From Blautia sp. BIOML-A1 (GTDB lineage: Bacteria > Bacillota > Clostridia > Lachnospirales > Lachnospiraceae), in assembly GCF_009883055.1 (NCBI RefSeq), contig NZ_WWVR01000044.1, positions 1-25,922 on the forward strand: a stretch of 25,922 nucleotides of DNA, written 5' to 3'. The notes beneath the pieces were generated by a model. It had not been told where the DNA came from. It was given only the letters and a program-made list of their open reading frames with translations, and searched no databases. The number at the start of each line of letters is the position of its first letter. The first letter of the stretch is position 1. Positions 13,924 to 22,923 of the stretch are shown here, one piece after another. The position numbers and the translations under genes are program-made.

Positions 13924-15269
13924 CAGACAAGAAAGCTCTGGACTACATCACGAATCCAGATAAAACAGATGAAAAACTGTTAGTTTCCAGTTTTGGCTGT
14001 TCCCCGGAAACTGCAGATTTGGAATTTGCTCTCACCAGAGAAGCAGCAAAAAAGAACGTAATGGACAAAGGCGATAACCTGGCATTTCATCTGATCCAGT
14101 CATTTAAACCTGGAGAAGTTAATGCCGAAACTGCCCATCGCTTAGGTCAACAATTTGCTGACGAAGTGCTGAAAGGAAAATATGAGTACGTGATCAGCAC
14201 ACACGTTGACAAAAATCATATTCACAATCATATCATCTTCAACGCTGCAAGCTTTGTTGATCATCACAAGTATGTTTCCAATAAGCGGAGCTACCACAAA
14301 CTCTGCAGAATCAGTAATCGTATCTGCCATGAAAATGGACTTGTCACCAGTATGCCAACCGGAGAAAAAGGTAAAAGCTATAAAGAGAACATGGAATACC
14401 ATCGTGGCACCAGCTGGAAAGCCAAACTGCGTGTCGCAGTTGATAAAGCAATCTGGACTTCCATCAACTATGAGGAATTCCTACAAAAGATGCAGTTAGC
14501 AGGATATGAAGTTCGACAGGGAAAACATTTATCCTTCCGTGCACCGGAGCAGAAAAACTTTACTTATATAAAATCTCTTGGAAACTATTATTCAGAAGAA
14601 AATGTCCGCATCCGTCTGGCTAAAAATCGTAACAAAGTAAAAACTCCAAGGCATCTGTCCAGAGAAGCTCGCCTGTATATCAATATTTCCACCTATGTAA
14701 CAACAGGCAAACGTGAAGGATTTGAACGATGGGCAAAACTCAATAACCTGAAAGAAGCGGCTCGTACCTTCAACTATCTTTCTGAAAATAATCTGCTGAA
14801 TTATGAAGATTTCCAGCAGCATGTTTCTGACATTGAAGCTTCTGTTAAAGCTGCCGATCAGAAGATAGTGGAAATCAGCAATGAACTGACTACACAGAAA
14901 GTCATCCAGAAACACTGTGATTCTTACCGTCTCTGCCGTAAAGTGATTGAAGATTGCAAATTTTCTAAAAATCCAAAAGCATACCGGACCAAGCATCAGA
15001 CAGAATACCAGCTCCACGATTCACTAAAAAAAGAGCTTCAGGATCTCGGTGTCACCAAAATCCCAAGCTCTAATAAAATCCAGAAGCGGATTGAAAATCT
15101 TGAATCTGAACAGGATGCTACTGTCCGGGAAAAACAGGAATTGCAGAAAAAGCAGAAAACCCTAGAGATCATTCAGCAAAATTTCACTGCACTGCTCGAT
15201 GCTCCTGAGATCAGTTCTGACTTACTTCAGGCAAAACGGGAATCTGTTTCTGTCACAAGAGATAAATGA
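13890..15269 (+). CDS. mobA: MOBP-type relaxase (mobilization nuclease)
   Basis: A 459-residue relaxase that nicks oriT and stays attached to the 5' end of the transferred strand. The nucleophile is probably Tyr19 in KKALDYITNPDKT, and the metal site is THVDKNHIHNHIIFN (His105, His110, His112). The C-terminal half is a long coiled-coil-rich region (KREGFERWAKL ... EQDATVREKQELQKKQK) without a helicase or primase domain. Length is usual for mobilizable elements. It is the last intact gene before the right junction of the element. No coupling protein or type IV secretion gene is visible, so the element would need a helper. Confidence 0.94.
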   Translation: MAYLKIFPIKVTDKKALDYITNPDKTDEKLLVSSFGCSPETADLEFALTREAAKKNVMDKGDNLAFHLIQSFKPGEVNAETAHRLGQQFADEVLKGKYEYVISTHVDKNHIHNHIIFNAASFVDHHKYVSNKRSYHKLCRISNRICHENGLVTSMPTGEKGKSYKENMEYHRGTSWKAKLRVAVDKAIWTSINYEEFLQKMQLAGYEVRQGKHLSFRAPEQKNFTYIKSLGNYYSEENVRIRLAKNRNKVKTPRHLSREARLYINISTYVTTGKREGFERWAKLNNLKEAARTFNYLSENNLLNYEDFQQHVSDIEASVKAADQKIVEISNELTTQKVIQKHCDSYRLCRKVIEDCKFSKNPKAYRTKHQTEYQLHDSLKKELQDLGVTKIPSSNKIQKRIENLESEQDATVREKQELQKKQKTLEIIQQNFTALLDAPEISSDLLQAKRESVSVTRDK

Positions 15270-15279
15270 AATTGCACTG

Positions 15280-15500
15280 ACAACCCAATTATTCTCTTCC
15301 ACATCATCCCAAGGTTTCAGCCCCATTTCCTCCCAGGTGACACCATACGGTGCACCTCAGGAGGTATAACCGGCAATAAAGAAAAATCTGTCATCTTTCA
15401 AGATTTCTTCTTTAGCCAGATTATCTCTTGTTTCTTTTTTCTGTTTTGCTCGCCTCTGCTGCTTCTTTTGTTTCGCAATCCTTCTTTCTTTAATACGCCT
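15280..15500 (-). pseudogene. Remnant of a small element protein gene with internal TGA
   Basis: Translating the minus strand in a frame shifted from the DtxR frame gives a basic stretch (RIKERRIAKQKKQQRRAK) then ETRDNLAKEEILKDDRFFFI, AGYTS, TGA, GAPYGVTWEEMGLKPWDD and VEEN. The last part is a conserved ending of small clostridial proteins (IAGYTSxGAPYGVTWEEM), from memory, in which a sense codon stands where TGA is here. No start codon and no natural stop remain: the 5' end runs into the dtxR remnant and the 3' end reads on into the relaxase antisense strand. The 15329-15364 segment also forms a strong imperfect hairpin. Judged a broken gene at the element boundary. Confidence 0.6.
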
Positions 15501-15631
15501 ACTGCGTGACTGATACTGGGTTTGCTAAATCCCATGTGCCGGGCAAGGTCAATAGAACGCACCATACCACTTTTCTTTTGTAATACAAGTATAGCTTCCA
15601 AATAATCTTCTCCGGATACATGAAGTTTCAT
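15398..15631 (-). pseudogene. DtxR/MntR-family metal repressor, truncated by the mobile element
   Basis: The first 51 codons are the DNA-binding half of a DtxR/MntR repressor: VSGEDYLEAILVLQKKSGMV then IDLARHMGFSKPSISHAVGV and LKKEG. The full family is about 130-220 residues with metal-binding and dimerisation helices; here homology stops near 15,480 and the frame continues for 26 unrelated basic codons into the mobile element. ATG at 15631 has GGAGG upstream and lies 12 nt after the ABC transporter stop. Without the metal-binding part it should not work as a metal-sensing repressor, which may leave the transport operon derepressed. Confidence 0.8.
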
Positions 15632-15642
15632 AATCGCCTCCT

Positions 15643-17376
15643 TTACTGAACCAATTTCCAGCCCGTTGTTTTATGACGAATATTGATAAAATCCGCATAA
15701 ATACCAGATTGCATTTTCAATTGTTCGTGCGTTCCACGCTGTGTAATTTTTCCATCTGCAATTACTACAATCTGATCCGCATTTTTGACTGTTTTCAAGC
15801 GATGGGCAATCGTAATAACCGTTTTACTTTCTGTCAAACTTTCAATGGCTGCCTGTAAATCGGATTCATTTTCAGGATCAACACTGGAAGTTGCCTCATC
15901 CAAAATAACGATAGGTGCGTCTTTCAAAATCGCTCTGGCAATGGAAATACGCTGTTTTTCACCACCAGAAAGAGTTGCACCACTTTCACCAATCACAGTA
16001 TCATAACCTTGGGGCAGTGCCATGATAAAATCATGGCAACAAGCTTTCTTAGCAACCCGGACAACCTCATCGTGACTGGCATCCGGCTTTCCAAAACGGA
16101 TATTATTTTCAATCGTATCAGCAAATAAATAAACATTCTGAAAGACAATGCTGAAATTAGAAAGCAATTTATCTAACGTATAATCTCGTATATCCGTACC
16201 GCCTAAAGTAATACTTCCAGACTGTACATCCCAAAATCGTGCAATTAAACTACACAATGTTGTTTTTCCACTTCCTGATGGTCCGACTATTGCTAGCGTT
16301 GTTCTGCTTGGAACGGAAAGATTAATACATCGGAAAATTTGATGTTCACCATATGAGAAGCTAACATCCTTTAATTCAATATCCATATTTGGAGGCGTTA
16401 TATTTTGTCCCGATAAATCCATAATCGGCGTTTCATCAATCTCATTTATTTTATCAATCGAGCTTTCAATGAGACGAAGCGCAAATGATTTACCGCCCGC
16501 TTTTTCTAATTCACTAAAAATCAAAAATGAAGCCACACACATCAATAGGCAATACACAAGTGTCATACTGCCTTGCAAATAAAACAAAATAGAACAGAAC
16601 ATAATAGATACACTTATTAATCTTAACACAAACTGTTGTGCAGCACCATAAGGAATAAAAACAGTTTCCAGTTTTGTATTACGAACCCTGCTTTCTTCTA
16701 TGGCCTGTTTCATTTTTTGATTGGAGTTACCACCAAGATTAAATGATTTTACAATATTCATTCCTTGTATGTACTCTAATGTAGCACCAACCAAATCTTC
16801 CTGTGCACGTTGCCTTTCCAGCGATATTTTCTGTGATTTTTTCTGCATCATTGAATTGCATACCAAAAACAGAAGAATTCCCAAGCAACATAAAGAACCT
16901 ATGCGCCAGTCAAAGAAAAACATCACGATAGTAATAACAACTACATGAACAAATCCGTGAACAACTGTAATTAAAACAGACGGTGCGTTATTTTCCACAT
17001 CTCCAATTGTTGTAGTAACAGCCGAAGTCAGCTTTCCAAGACTATGATCGTTAAAATACCCCATCGGCATATATTTCATGCGATCACCCACATGAATCCG
17101 CTTTTCCGCACACATATAATAACCAACCTTCGTTTGCGAAAAATCAGAAATATAACTGCAATAAATTTTCCCCAATATGCCGATAATCAGAAGTAATAAC
17201 GTAAATACTATTATTTGCAATGTCATTCCTTCCGTTAAACCAATTAAAATCAAAAAAAGCGCAGCAATCTGAAACATATCAAAAATGGAGTGCAACAGAC
17301 TGAAAGCAACAGATTTCTTTAATACTCCCTGCCAATTTCCTGCAAAGTCATATATTTTTCTCAATGCGGTAAGCAT
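15643..17376 (-). CDS. ABC transporter permease/ATPase fusion, second of a pair
   Basis: A 577-residue protein with six predicted membrane helices in the first 290 residues and a C-terminal ATPase domain. Walker A GPSGSGKTT is at 365-373, the Q-loop at Gln413, signature LSGGEKQ at 469-475, Walker B IVILDEATSSVD from 489 and the switch histidine in IAHRL at 525. It forms a heterodimer with the next gene's product, to which it is about half alike. The fold is that of ABC exporters, but the pair resembles YbtP/YbtQ (Irp6/Irp7), which import ferric siderophores. The start overlaps the upstream gene by 16 bp; AAGGAGG lies 9 nt before ATG. The dtxR remnant follows by 12 nt. Confidence 0.92.
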   Translation of the reverse strand: MLTALRKIYDFAGNWQGVLKKSVAFSLLHSIFDMFQIAALFLILIGLTEGMTLQIIVFTLLLLIIGILGKIYCSYISDFSQTKVGYYMCAEKRIHVGDRMKYMPMGYFNDHSLGKLTSAVTTTIGDVENNAPSVLITVVHGFVHVVVITIVMFFFDWRIGSLCCLGILLFLVCNSMMQKKSQKISLERQRAQEDLVGATLEYIQGMNIVKSFNLGGNSNQKMKQAIEESRVRNTKLETVFIPYGAAQQFVLRLISVSIMFCSILFYLQGSMTLVYCLLMCVASFLIFSELEKAGGKSFALRLIESSIDKINEIDETPIMDLSGQNITPPNMDIELKDVSFSYGEHQIFRCINLSVPSRTTLAIVGPSGSGKTTLCSLIARFWDVQSGSITLGGTDIRDYTLDKLLSNFSIVFQNVYLFADTIENNIRFGKPDASHDEVVRVAKKACCHDFIMALPQGYDTVIGESGATLSGGEKQRISIARAILKDAPIVILDEATSSVDPENESDLQAAIESLTESKTVITIAHRLKTVKNADQIVVIADGKITQRGTHEQLKMQSGIYADFINIRHKTTGWKLVQ

Positions 17377-19127
17377 CTGTCTGCACCTCCTTCATCACGG
17401 CTACCAATATGAGCCATCCACATTTGTTTATATAGTGGGCAAACCTCAAGCAACTCCTCATGTGTTCCAGTCGCTTCTATCCGACCGTCATTTACCACAA
17501 CAAGCTGGTCTGCCCCTGTTACAGTGTAAAGACGATGTGCAACCATAATCAACATTTTCCCTCGAACCAAATTTGAAATTGCATCCTGCACTAAACTCTC
17601 ATTTTCAGGGTCAAGGTAAGCGGTCGCTTCGTCAAAAATTACAATCGGTGCATTCTTGAGCATTGCCCGCGCAATCGCTACTCGTTGCCGTTCTCCGCCT
17701 GACAAATGTCCTCCTGCACTGCCAACAACTGTTTCATAGCCATGCTCCAGCTCTACAATAAAATCGTGACAACCGCATTTTTTGGCTGCTTCCTCTACTT
17801 CATCATCTGTTGCCGTAAGACGACCCATTCGGATATTTTCACGCACACTCACATCAAATAAGTAATTATCCTGTGAAACATAAGATACATACGATGTGAG
17901 TTGTGAAAGCGGCATTTGCCGAATGTCCTTGCCACCCAACGTGATTTTGCCTGATGTCACTTCCCAAAAACCAGTAATAAGTTTCGTAATGGTGGATTTT
18001 CCGGAACCTGACGGTCCCACAATCGCAGTCATAGTGTTAGGGCGAAATATAAGATTAACATGACTCAAAACAGGCTCTTCCACATTTTCATCATAGGAAA
18101 AAGAAACATCCTGAAATTTTATCGTTAAATCCTGTATGTCGGTCTGTATAGAAGGGCGCTTCATTTCGGGAGCCGACAGCAAACTACATACAGCGCCTAT
18201 TATCGTTCCTAGCTGCGCTACACTATCCGTAAATTTGATTGCCGCTAAAATTGGCCCAACAATTCCAAGTGATAAAATCATCACGGTTAAAAAAACAGGA
18301 GCAGAAAGGATTCCTGCTTTGTAAAGGATTCCTCCGACCGGTAAAATAGCAATCCACACACTTGGCCAGATGGTATTGCTCATCGACATAAAAAGCTGTG
18401 TGTCCTTCATCCAGCCAACCGCATAATCGGCGTTATCTTTCACAGAATCAGAGTATCTTTCATAAGAATTTGCAGATTGATTAAATGCTTTTATTACCTC
18501 AATCCCATTCACATACTCAACGACTGTTGTATTCATTTTCTTAACCCGTTTTATAAGCCCAGAAAACCGTTCCTCATAATTTTTTGCCATTCCCATATAA
18601 CAGAAAAATCCTATGGGCAACGTAACTAGTGATAAAAGAGCCATACGCCAGTCTAGAACAAAAAGATAAACAAGCATACATACTGGCACAAACAAATTAG
18701 ATGTCATTTCAGGAACTAAATGCGCAAGAATCGGCTCCATACTTTCCACCCTATCCACAATCGTGTCTTTAAAACTACCCGATGATTGATCCAAGATATA
18801 GCCCATCGGAACCCGTGACAGCTTATCTATAATCTGCATTCGAATCTCTTTCAATGTATAAAATGTTGCCGTATGTGATACAGCAGTTGAAAGATTCGCA
18901 AAAATAATTTTCAAAGAAAATCCGAGCAACACCATCATGCACCAAAAGGCATAAATAGACATCTCCCTTATACCTTCCAGCAGATAAAGCATAATTCTGG
19001 CAATTGCAAAATACGGAATCATACCAGAAGCAACGCCCAAAATAGCAAGCAGAATTGACAGCACAAACTGATTTTTATGCGCACGCATAAAACCTAATAA
19101 CTGTTTTGCAATTTCTGATTTATTCAT
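17361..19127 (-). CDS. ABC transporter permease/ATPase fusion, first of a pair
   Basis: A 588-residue half-transporter with six predicted membrane helices (residues 20-315) and an ATPase domain: Walker A GPSGSGKST at 371-379, signature LSGGERQ at 475-481, Walker B IVIFDEATAYLD from 495. I chose ATG at 19127, preceded by GGGAGGTAAGG, which overlaps the end of the ecfA-like gene by 8 bp; the longer frame from 19187 reads through that gene's 3' end. It pairs with the product of 15643-17376. Substrate not provable from sequence; the neighbourhood (ECF module, AraC regulator, DtxR) argues for a metal-siderophore or similar chelate. Confidence 0.92.
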   Translation of the reverse strand: MNKSEIAKQLLGFMRAHKNQFVLSILLAILGVASGMIPYFAIARIMLYLLEGIREMSIYAFWCMMVLLGFSLKIIFANLSTAVSHTATFYTLKEIRMQIIDKLSRVPMGYILDQSSGSFKDTIVDRVESMEPILAHLVPEMTSNLFVPVCMLVYLFVLDWRMALLSLVTLPIGFFCYMGMAKNYEERFSGLIKRVKKMNTTVVEYVNGIEVIKAFNQSANSYERYSDSVKDNADYAVGWMKDTQLFMSMSNTIWPSVWIAILPVGGILYKAGILSAPVFLTVMILSLGIVGPILAAIKFTDSVAQLGTIIGAVCSLLSAPEMKRPSIQTDIQDLTIKFQDVSFSYDENVEEPVLSHVNLIFRPNTMTAIVGPSGSGKSTITKLITGFWEVTSGKITLGGKDIRQMPLSQLTSYVSYVSQDNYLFDVSVRENIRMGRLTATDDEVEEAAKKCGCHDFIVELEHGYETVVGSAGGHLSGGERQRVAIARAMLKNAPIVIFDEATAYLDPENESLVQDAISNLVRGKMLIMVAHRLYTVTGADQLVVVNDGRIEATGTHEELLEVCPLYKQMWMAHIGSRDEGGADRCLPH

Positions 19128-20541
19128 TTTCCTTACCTCCCATGTAGAATCTGTTGTCACAAGCCATATCACACAGTAAATCATCATGAGTTATAATGAT
19201 AATGGTTTTTCCTTTCTGGGCAAGGAATGTTACCCATTTTGAGAGACTTAGTACACCTTCTCCATCCATTCCACTTGTAGGTTCATCTAAGATAATTATA
19301 TCGGCATCCGAGCAATATGCGGCAGCTATTGTTACTCTCTGTTTTTCGCCACCAGACAAAGACGCTGGATGCCGATCCTTTAATGCGGTCAGATGAAAGG
19401 CATCCAACGCATCATAGGCACGATTTCTCAAATCCTCTGTTACCTTTTTACCTAATACCAGCTCATTCCCGACACTATCCGCATAAATCTGATAATCCGC
19501 GTCCTGCATAACAAGATAACTGGATGCACGACGCTCTGCGCAAGATAATACCTGATTTTCTCTTTTTATTGTTCCGACCTTTTGTTTTAACAGTCCACAC
19601 AAAATTTTGCAAAACGTAGTTTTCCCTATTCCATTTCTGCCAAGAATGGCAGTAACAGTCCCGGCAGGAAAGCAGCAAGACAAGTCTTCAATTCCCCACA
19701 CAGCTTTTTTATACCGAAAAGAAATTCCCTCCACAGTCAAATCTTTATCAGCAGATAAAATCTGTCGATGCGGTCTTTGTACATATTCAGCCAAATCCGG
19801 ATGTCGGATGCCCCACTCAATCAAATCACTACAAGTAAGCCGTTCAAACTGGGCTTTTGTCCATTTATTTACCAATCTGCCGGCATCAATATGCAAATAT
19901 ACATCCGCAATAGATAAAAACTGATGCAGACGATGTTCACTGATAATAATGGTTGTACCATTCTGCTTTATCTCTCCCAAAATTTCAAGCAAGATTTTAA
20001 TTCCGCCCCGATCCAAATTAGAAATTGGCTCATCCAATATCAATACAGGCGGAGCGAATACAGTGGCGGCAGCAATCGCCACACGTTGCTTCTGCCCACT
20101 GGATAATTCATTGACTTTTTTCTCCAACAGGGACTCTATTTCAAGTCTCTTCGCGCACTCCATAACCTGCGGTAATATTCGTTCGGGAGACAACCCAATG
20201 TTTTCAGCAGAAAATGCAATTTCATCAAGTACCTTTCCCATAAAAAACTGGCTTCGAGGGTCTTGAAAGACTACTCCCAGTGTTGCAACCCTTTCTTCCG
20301 GTGTGAAACTGCTGGGAAAACCATTATTTACTATAACACGGCCTTTTAACTGCCCTTCGTAAAATCCAGGAACTAACCCGCTAATCAGGTGGAGAATAGT
20401 ACTTTTTCCAGCTCCAGAACGTCCGCACAGGACAGCGCACTGACCCTTTTCAATTTTAAAAGAAATATCTTCTACCCCGGTCAGGAGCATTCCCGCATCT
20501 TCCCGTCCATAATGAAAGGAAACGCTTTCTAACTCAACCAA
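19120..20541 (-). CDS. ECF transporter ATPase, two ATPase domains fused (EcfA-EcfA')
   Basis: A 473-residue energizing ATPase with two complete ABC domains. The first has Walker A GRSGAGKST (40-48), signature LSSGQKQ (146-152) and Walker B VLILDEP; the second has Walker A GRNGIGKTT (301-309), signature LSGGEKQ (395-401) and Walker B IIILDEPTSGMD. In standard ECF transporters these are two proteins; the fusion is common in Trep_Strep/MptD-type loci. The start is set at TTG 20541 (GGGGGTG just upstream), overlapping ecfT by 13 bp; a TTG at 20571 lacks a site. It couples ATP hydrolysis to the EcfT and S proteins encoded upstream. Confidence 0.9.
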   Translation of the reverse strand: MVELESVSFHYGREDAGMLLTGVEDISFKIEKGQCAVLCGRSGAGKSTILHLISGLVPGFYEGQLKGRVIVNNGFPSSFTPEERVATLGVVFQDPRSQFFMGKVLDEIAFSAENIGLSPERILPQVMECAKRLEIESLLEKKVNELSSGQKQRVAIAAATVFAPPVLILDEPISNLDRGGIKILLEILGEIKQNGTTIIISEHRLHQFLSIADVYLHIDAGRLVNKWTKAQFERLTCSDLIEWGIRHPDLAEYVQRPHRQILSADKDLTVEGISFRYKKAVWGIEDLSCCFPAGTVTAILGRNGIGKTTFCKILCGLLKQKVGTIKRENQVLSCAERRASSYLVMQDADYQIYADSVGNELVLGKKVTEDLRNRAYDALDAFHLTALKDRHPASLSGGEKQRVTIAAAYCSDADIIILDEPTSGMDGEGVLSLSKWVTFLAQKGKTIIIITHDDLLCDMACDNRFYMGGKENE

Positions 20542-21212
20542 GTTCTCACCCCCAACATAACACCAATGCAACCTAACACAAATCCCAAAATTGCCAAAAT
20601 GTCCTTGTAAGTAAAACCAATATTGTATATGCAGGAACGGGGATTAGATGAATCCAATCCCCGCAGCTCCGCAGATGCCCCAAGTTCAGTAGATAATTTC
20701 AAGCATCGAACCGTCAAGGGAACGAAAAAACATTCATATGCCATAATAGGATTCTTTAGGATACTCCACCAAGTAGGGAAAATACCCCTTGCACGTATTC
20801 CGTTCCTGATAGATAACATTTCTTTTTCTATAACTGGAAAAAAACGAATCAATATACACAACATTACCAATACATTCTTAGGAACATGTATTCGCTGAAA
20901 ACTATACATCATGCGGCTCGGATTTGCATACAGAATCGGTGCAGCCACCATCGTCAGCGGTATAGCACGTGCAAATGTGCAAATAACAACATACATAATC
21001 CCCATAATAGGAGCCGTCAAATAAGCTAACAACAACATAATAATATATGTCATAATAAAGCCTGGAGCTTTCTCCCAATATCCTGCTACACACATATACA
21101 AGGCGCATAGAACCACTAGACCATGTATTTCCGCGTTGCTTTGAAATACAAACCAAAACAGAGTAGCACTGATTAAAACAATTAAGTGTGTTCTAATGTC
21201 CAGTTTTTCCAT
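20529..21212 (-). CDS. ECF transporter transmembrane component EcfT
   Basis: A 227-residue integral membrane protein with about five to six hydrophobic segments. The two coupling-helix motifs that touch the ATPases are visible: RNGIRARGI (about residue 138) and ASAELRGLD (about 185). ATG at 21212 lies 3 bp after the stop of the S component with only a weak GGTG site, so it is likely translated by coupling. It overlaps the ATPase gene. It links the substrate-binding S component to the double ATPase. Confidence 0.9.
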   Translation of the reverse strand: MEKLDIRTHLIVLISATLFWFVFQSNAEIHGLVVLCALYMCVAGYWEKAPGFIMTYIIMLLLAYLTAPIMGIMYVVICTFARAIPLTMVAAPILYANPSRMMYSFQRIHVPKNVLVMLCILIRFFPVIEKEMLSIRNGIRARGIFPTWWSILKNPIMAYECFFVPLTVRCLKLSTELGASAELRGLDSSNPRSCIYNIGFTYKDILAILGFVLGCIGVMLGVRTWLS

Positions 21213-21215
21213 TGA

Positions 21216-21812
21216 TTACACCAGTTTTGCCTTTTTAATATGCTTTTTCAAGAAATAGCAGCCAATCAAATAACCAACAATGGCAAATACTATCGTTATA
21301 ACACTAATGAGCGCAACCATAGCGGGCGAACCATAATATACAAGCGTTTCAAGTCCTTCTTCCGTATAAGAATCGGCTAGACTTGCAAGATATTGATCTT
21401 TGAACAGATAAAGCGGAATTGCACTACCAACAGCATACAGAACCCAGTACACAATATAACCAATTCCATTTCTAATCGGATTCTTATATGTATTCTCGCC
21501 CAACATAAGCAACTCACAAATCACACCAACAATTAGTTCAACAATCAGAAACCAACCAGAACCAAAAAGCAACATCATAAGACCAGAAAATAATGCGGTT
21601 ACAAAGAGAGTTCCTGTTTTTGCTACTTTGTTTGACATAACAACATACAAAGGAGCGCAAAAGAGTGCCATGACTCCAACATATGCCAGATAGTTAAATG
21701 CCGGTGTCGCAACCATCATAATAACCATCTTAACTACAACCATAACAACAAGGATTGCCACATTAAATATGGCCAAAGTAATAATGTCTTTCATTTTTAA
21801 TTTGTTTCCCAT
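21216..21812 (-). CDS. ECF transporter S component (MptD / Trep_Strep family)
   Basis: A 198-residue membrane protein with about six hydrophobic helices and little extramembrane sequence. It belongs by size, helix pattern and neighbourhood to the Trep_Strep family, annotated as MptD-type S components. S components capture the substrate; the substrate of this family is not settled. The start at 21812 has AGGAGG upstream, partly overlapping the U-run of the hairpin at 21828-21860. First gene of the transport operon; the AraC-type regulator is 113 bp upstream on the same strand. Confidence 0.85.
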   Translation of the reverse strand: MGNKLKMKDIITLAIFNVAILVVMVVVKMVIMMVATPAFNYLAYVGVMALFCAPLYVVMSNKVAKTGTLFVTALFSGLMMLLFGSGWFLIVELIVGVICELLMLGENTYKNPIRNGIGYIVYWVLYAVGSAIPLYLFKDQYLASLADSYTEEGLETLVYYGSPAMVALISVITIVFAIVGYLIGCYFLKKHIKKAKLV

Positions 21813-21827
21813 GACAAATTTCCTCCT

Positions 21828-21860
21828 AAAAAATAGTGCGGTCAGTCCTCACTAACCGCA
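21828..21860 (-). terminator. Terminator-like hairpin between araC and the ECF operon
   Basis: Stem TGCGGT/ACCGCA (21837-21842, 21855-21860) extended by AGT/ACT, loop CCTC, then CTATTTTTT on the minus strand. The T-run runs directly into the ribosome binding site of the S component. It can act as the end of the araC transcript, or as an attenuator deciding read-through from araC into the transport genes. No good promoter is seen between the araC stop and this hairpin. Confidence 0.6.
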
Positions 21861-21925
21861 ATTAGAATACAACATAATCTCGTTTTTTTCCTTCCCAAAC
21901 AGCCAAATTCTATCCAAAAAGCCAT

Positions 21926-22888
21926 TTATTTGTTTTTTGCCCGATACGCTCTCGGAGAAACACCTATCACTTCTTTGAACGCAGTCGAGAATTTGTTTGG
22001 ATTCTCATAGCCAAATTCCCCAGCAAGCTCTGTAATGGACATATCTGTTGTCGTTAAAAGTTTTGTTGCGACCTGCATTTTGTATTCTCGTCTAAAGGCA
22101 TGCACCGGTTTTCCATAAACAGCCTTAAAACAATCTTTCAACATAGTAAGACTTAATCCGTATTGCTCGGCAAGTTCTGGCAAAGAAATTTTTCTATCCA
22201 ACTGTTCCATCAAAGCCGATTTCAACGCCTTTACTTTTGCAATTGTCTCGCCAGAATAGTATGCAGAGGTTTCAATATTATCCTGCGTTGATAAATTAGA
22301 CAACAAAAAGAATATCTCCAGTGCTTTCAAACGCAAATAACCAAGATTACCTCTATAGGTACAATCACAAATTTCTTCAAATACATGTAATAATTCAGGG
22401 GGCGTTTTCATTACTACACAGCATTGTTCGTAACAAAATTTCTGAATAAGTCCAGCGAAATCAATCTCAATCCCAATAACCGGAGCATGAAAACATTCCC
22501 CTATGATGTCGGTATTGATAATAAGGGCCACCCCTTCATAAATTCCCGTAGGAAATATAGGCTCATTTCTTTGTGAGTTTATGATGCTCACAGCAAGGTC
22601 ATTCTCACCTAAATATGTCATAAATCCTCGCTTATATTCACATTCGTATCGCCCCGATCTACAATATGCAATTTCAATTATATGAGGAAGTGAATTTTTT
22701 CGTTGAAAGCAGGAATTAGCATAAAAAGTCGTATAAGCCAAATCAATGCCCTGAAAAAGATGGTAACAATACATTGTACCATCCGGTGTATTGCAGTCAA
22801 TTTGATATTTCGTCACATTTTGAGTCTTTTCAAGAACAACTACACCCGAATCAAAAAGTCCATAATTTTCTTCGATTTTTTCATACAT
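21926..22888 (-). CDS. AraC-family transcriptional regulator
   Basis: A protein of about 320 residues. The C-terminal 100 residues hold the paired AraC helix-turn-helices: ISLPELAEQYGLSLTMLKDC then MSITELAGEFGYENPNKFST with the family ending IGVSPRAYRAKNK. The N-terminal ~210 residues form the ligand-sensing part with no clear cupin motif that I can name. Position upstream of a siderophore-like importer suggests a YbtA/AlcR-type regulator that senses the imported compound and activates the operon; this is inference from context. ATG at 22888 is preferred; a GTG at 22900 is in frame but lacks a site. Its promoter (22943-22971) is near consensus. Confidence 0.9.
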   Translation of the reverse strand: MYEKIEENYGLFDSGVVVLEKTQNVTKYQIDCNTPDGTMYCYHLFQGIDLAYTTFYANSCFQRKNSLPHIIEIAYCRSGRYECEYKRGFMTYLGENDLAVSIINSQRNEPIFPTGIYEGVALIINTDIIGECFHAPVIGIEIDFAGLIQKFCYEQCCVVMKTPPELLHVFEEICDCTYRGNLGYLRLKALEIFFLLSNLSTQDNIETSAYYSGETIAKVKALKSALMEQLDRKISLPELAEQYGLSLTMLKDCFKAVYGKPVHAFRREYKMQVATKLLTTTDMSITELAGEFGYENPNKFSTAFKEVIGVSPRAYRAKNK

Positions 22889-22923
22889 AATATTAAGCAC
22901 TCCATCATTTTCACAGTCAAAAG

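Noticed and set aside
14592..15017. 141-codon minus-strand frame with hydrophobic composition
   Set aside because: Antisense to the relaxase C-terminal coding region.
15329..15364. Strong hairpin as a terminator for the relaxase transcript
   Set aside because: No T-run follows on the plus strand, and the segment lies within the coding remnant of the small element protein.
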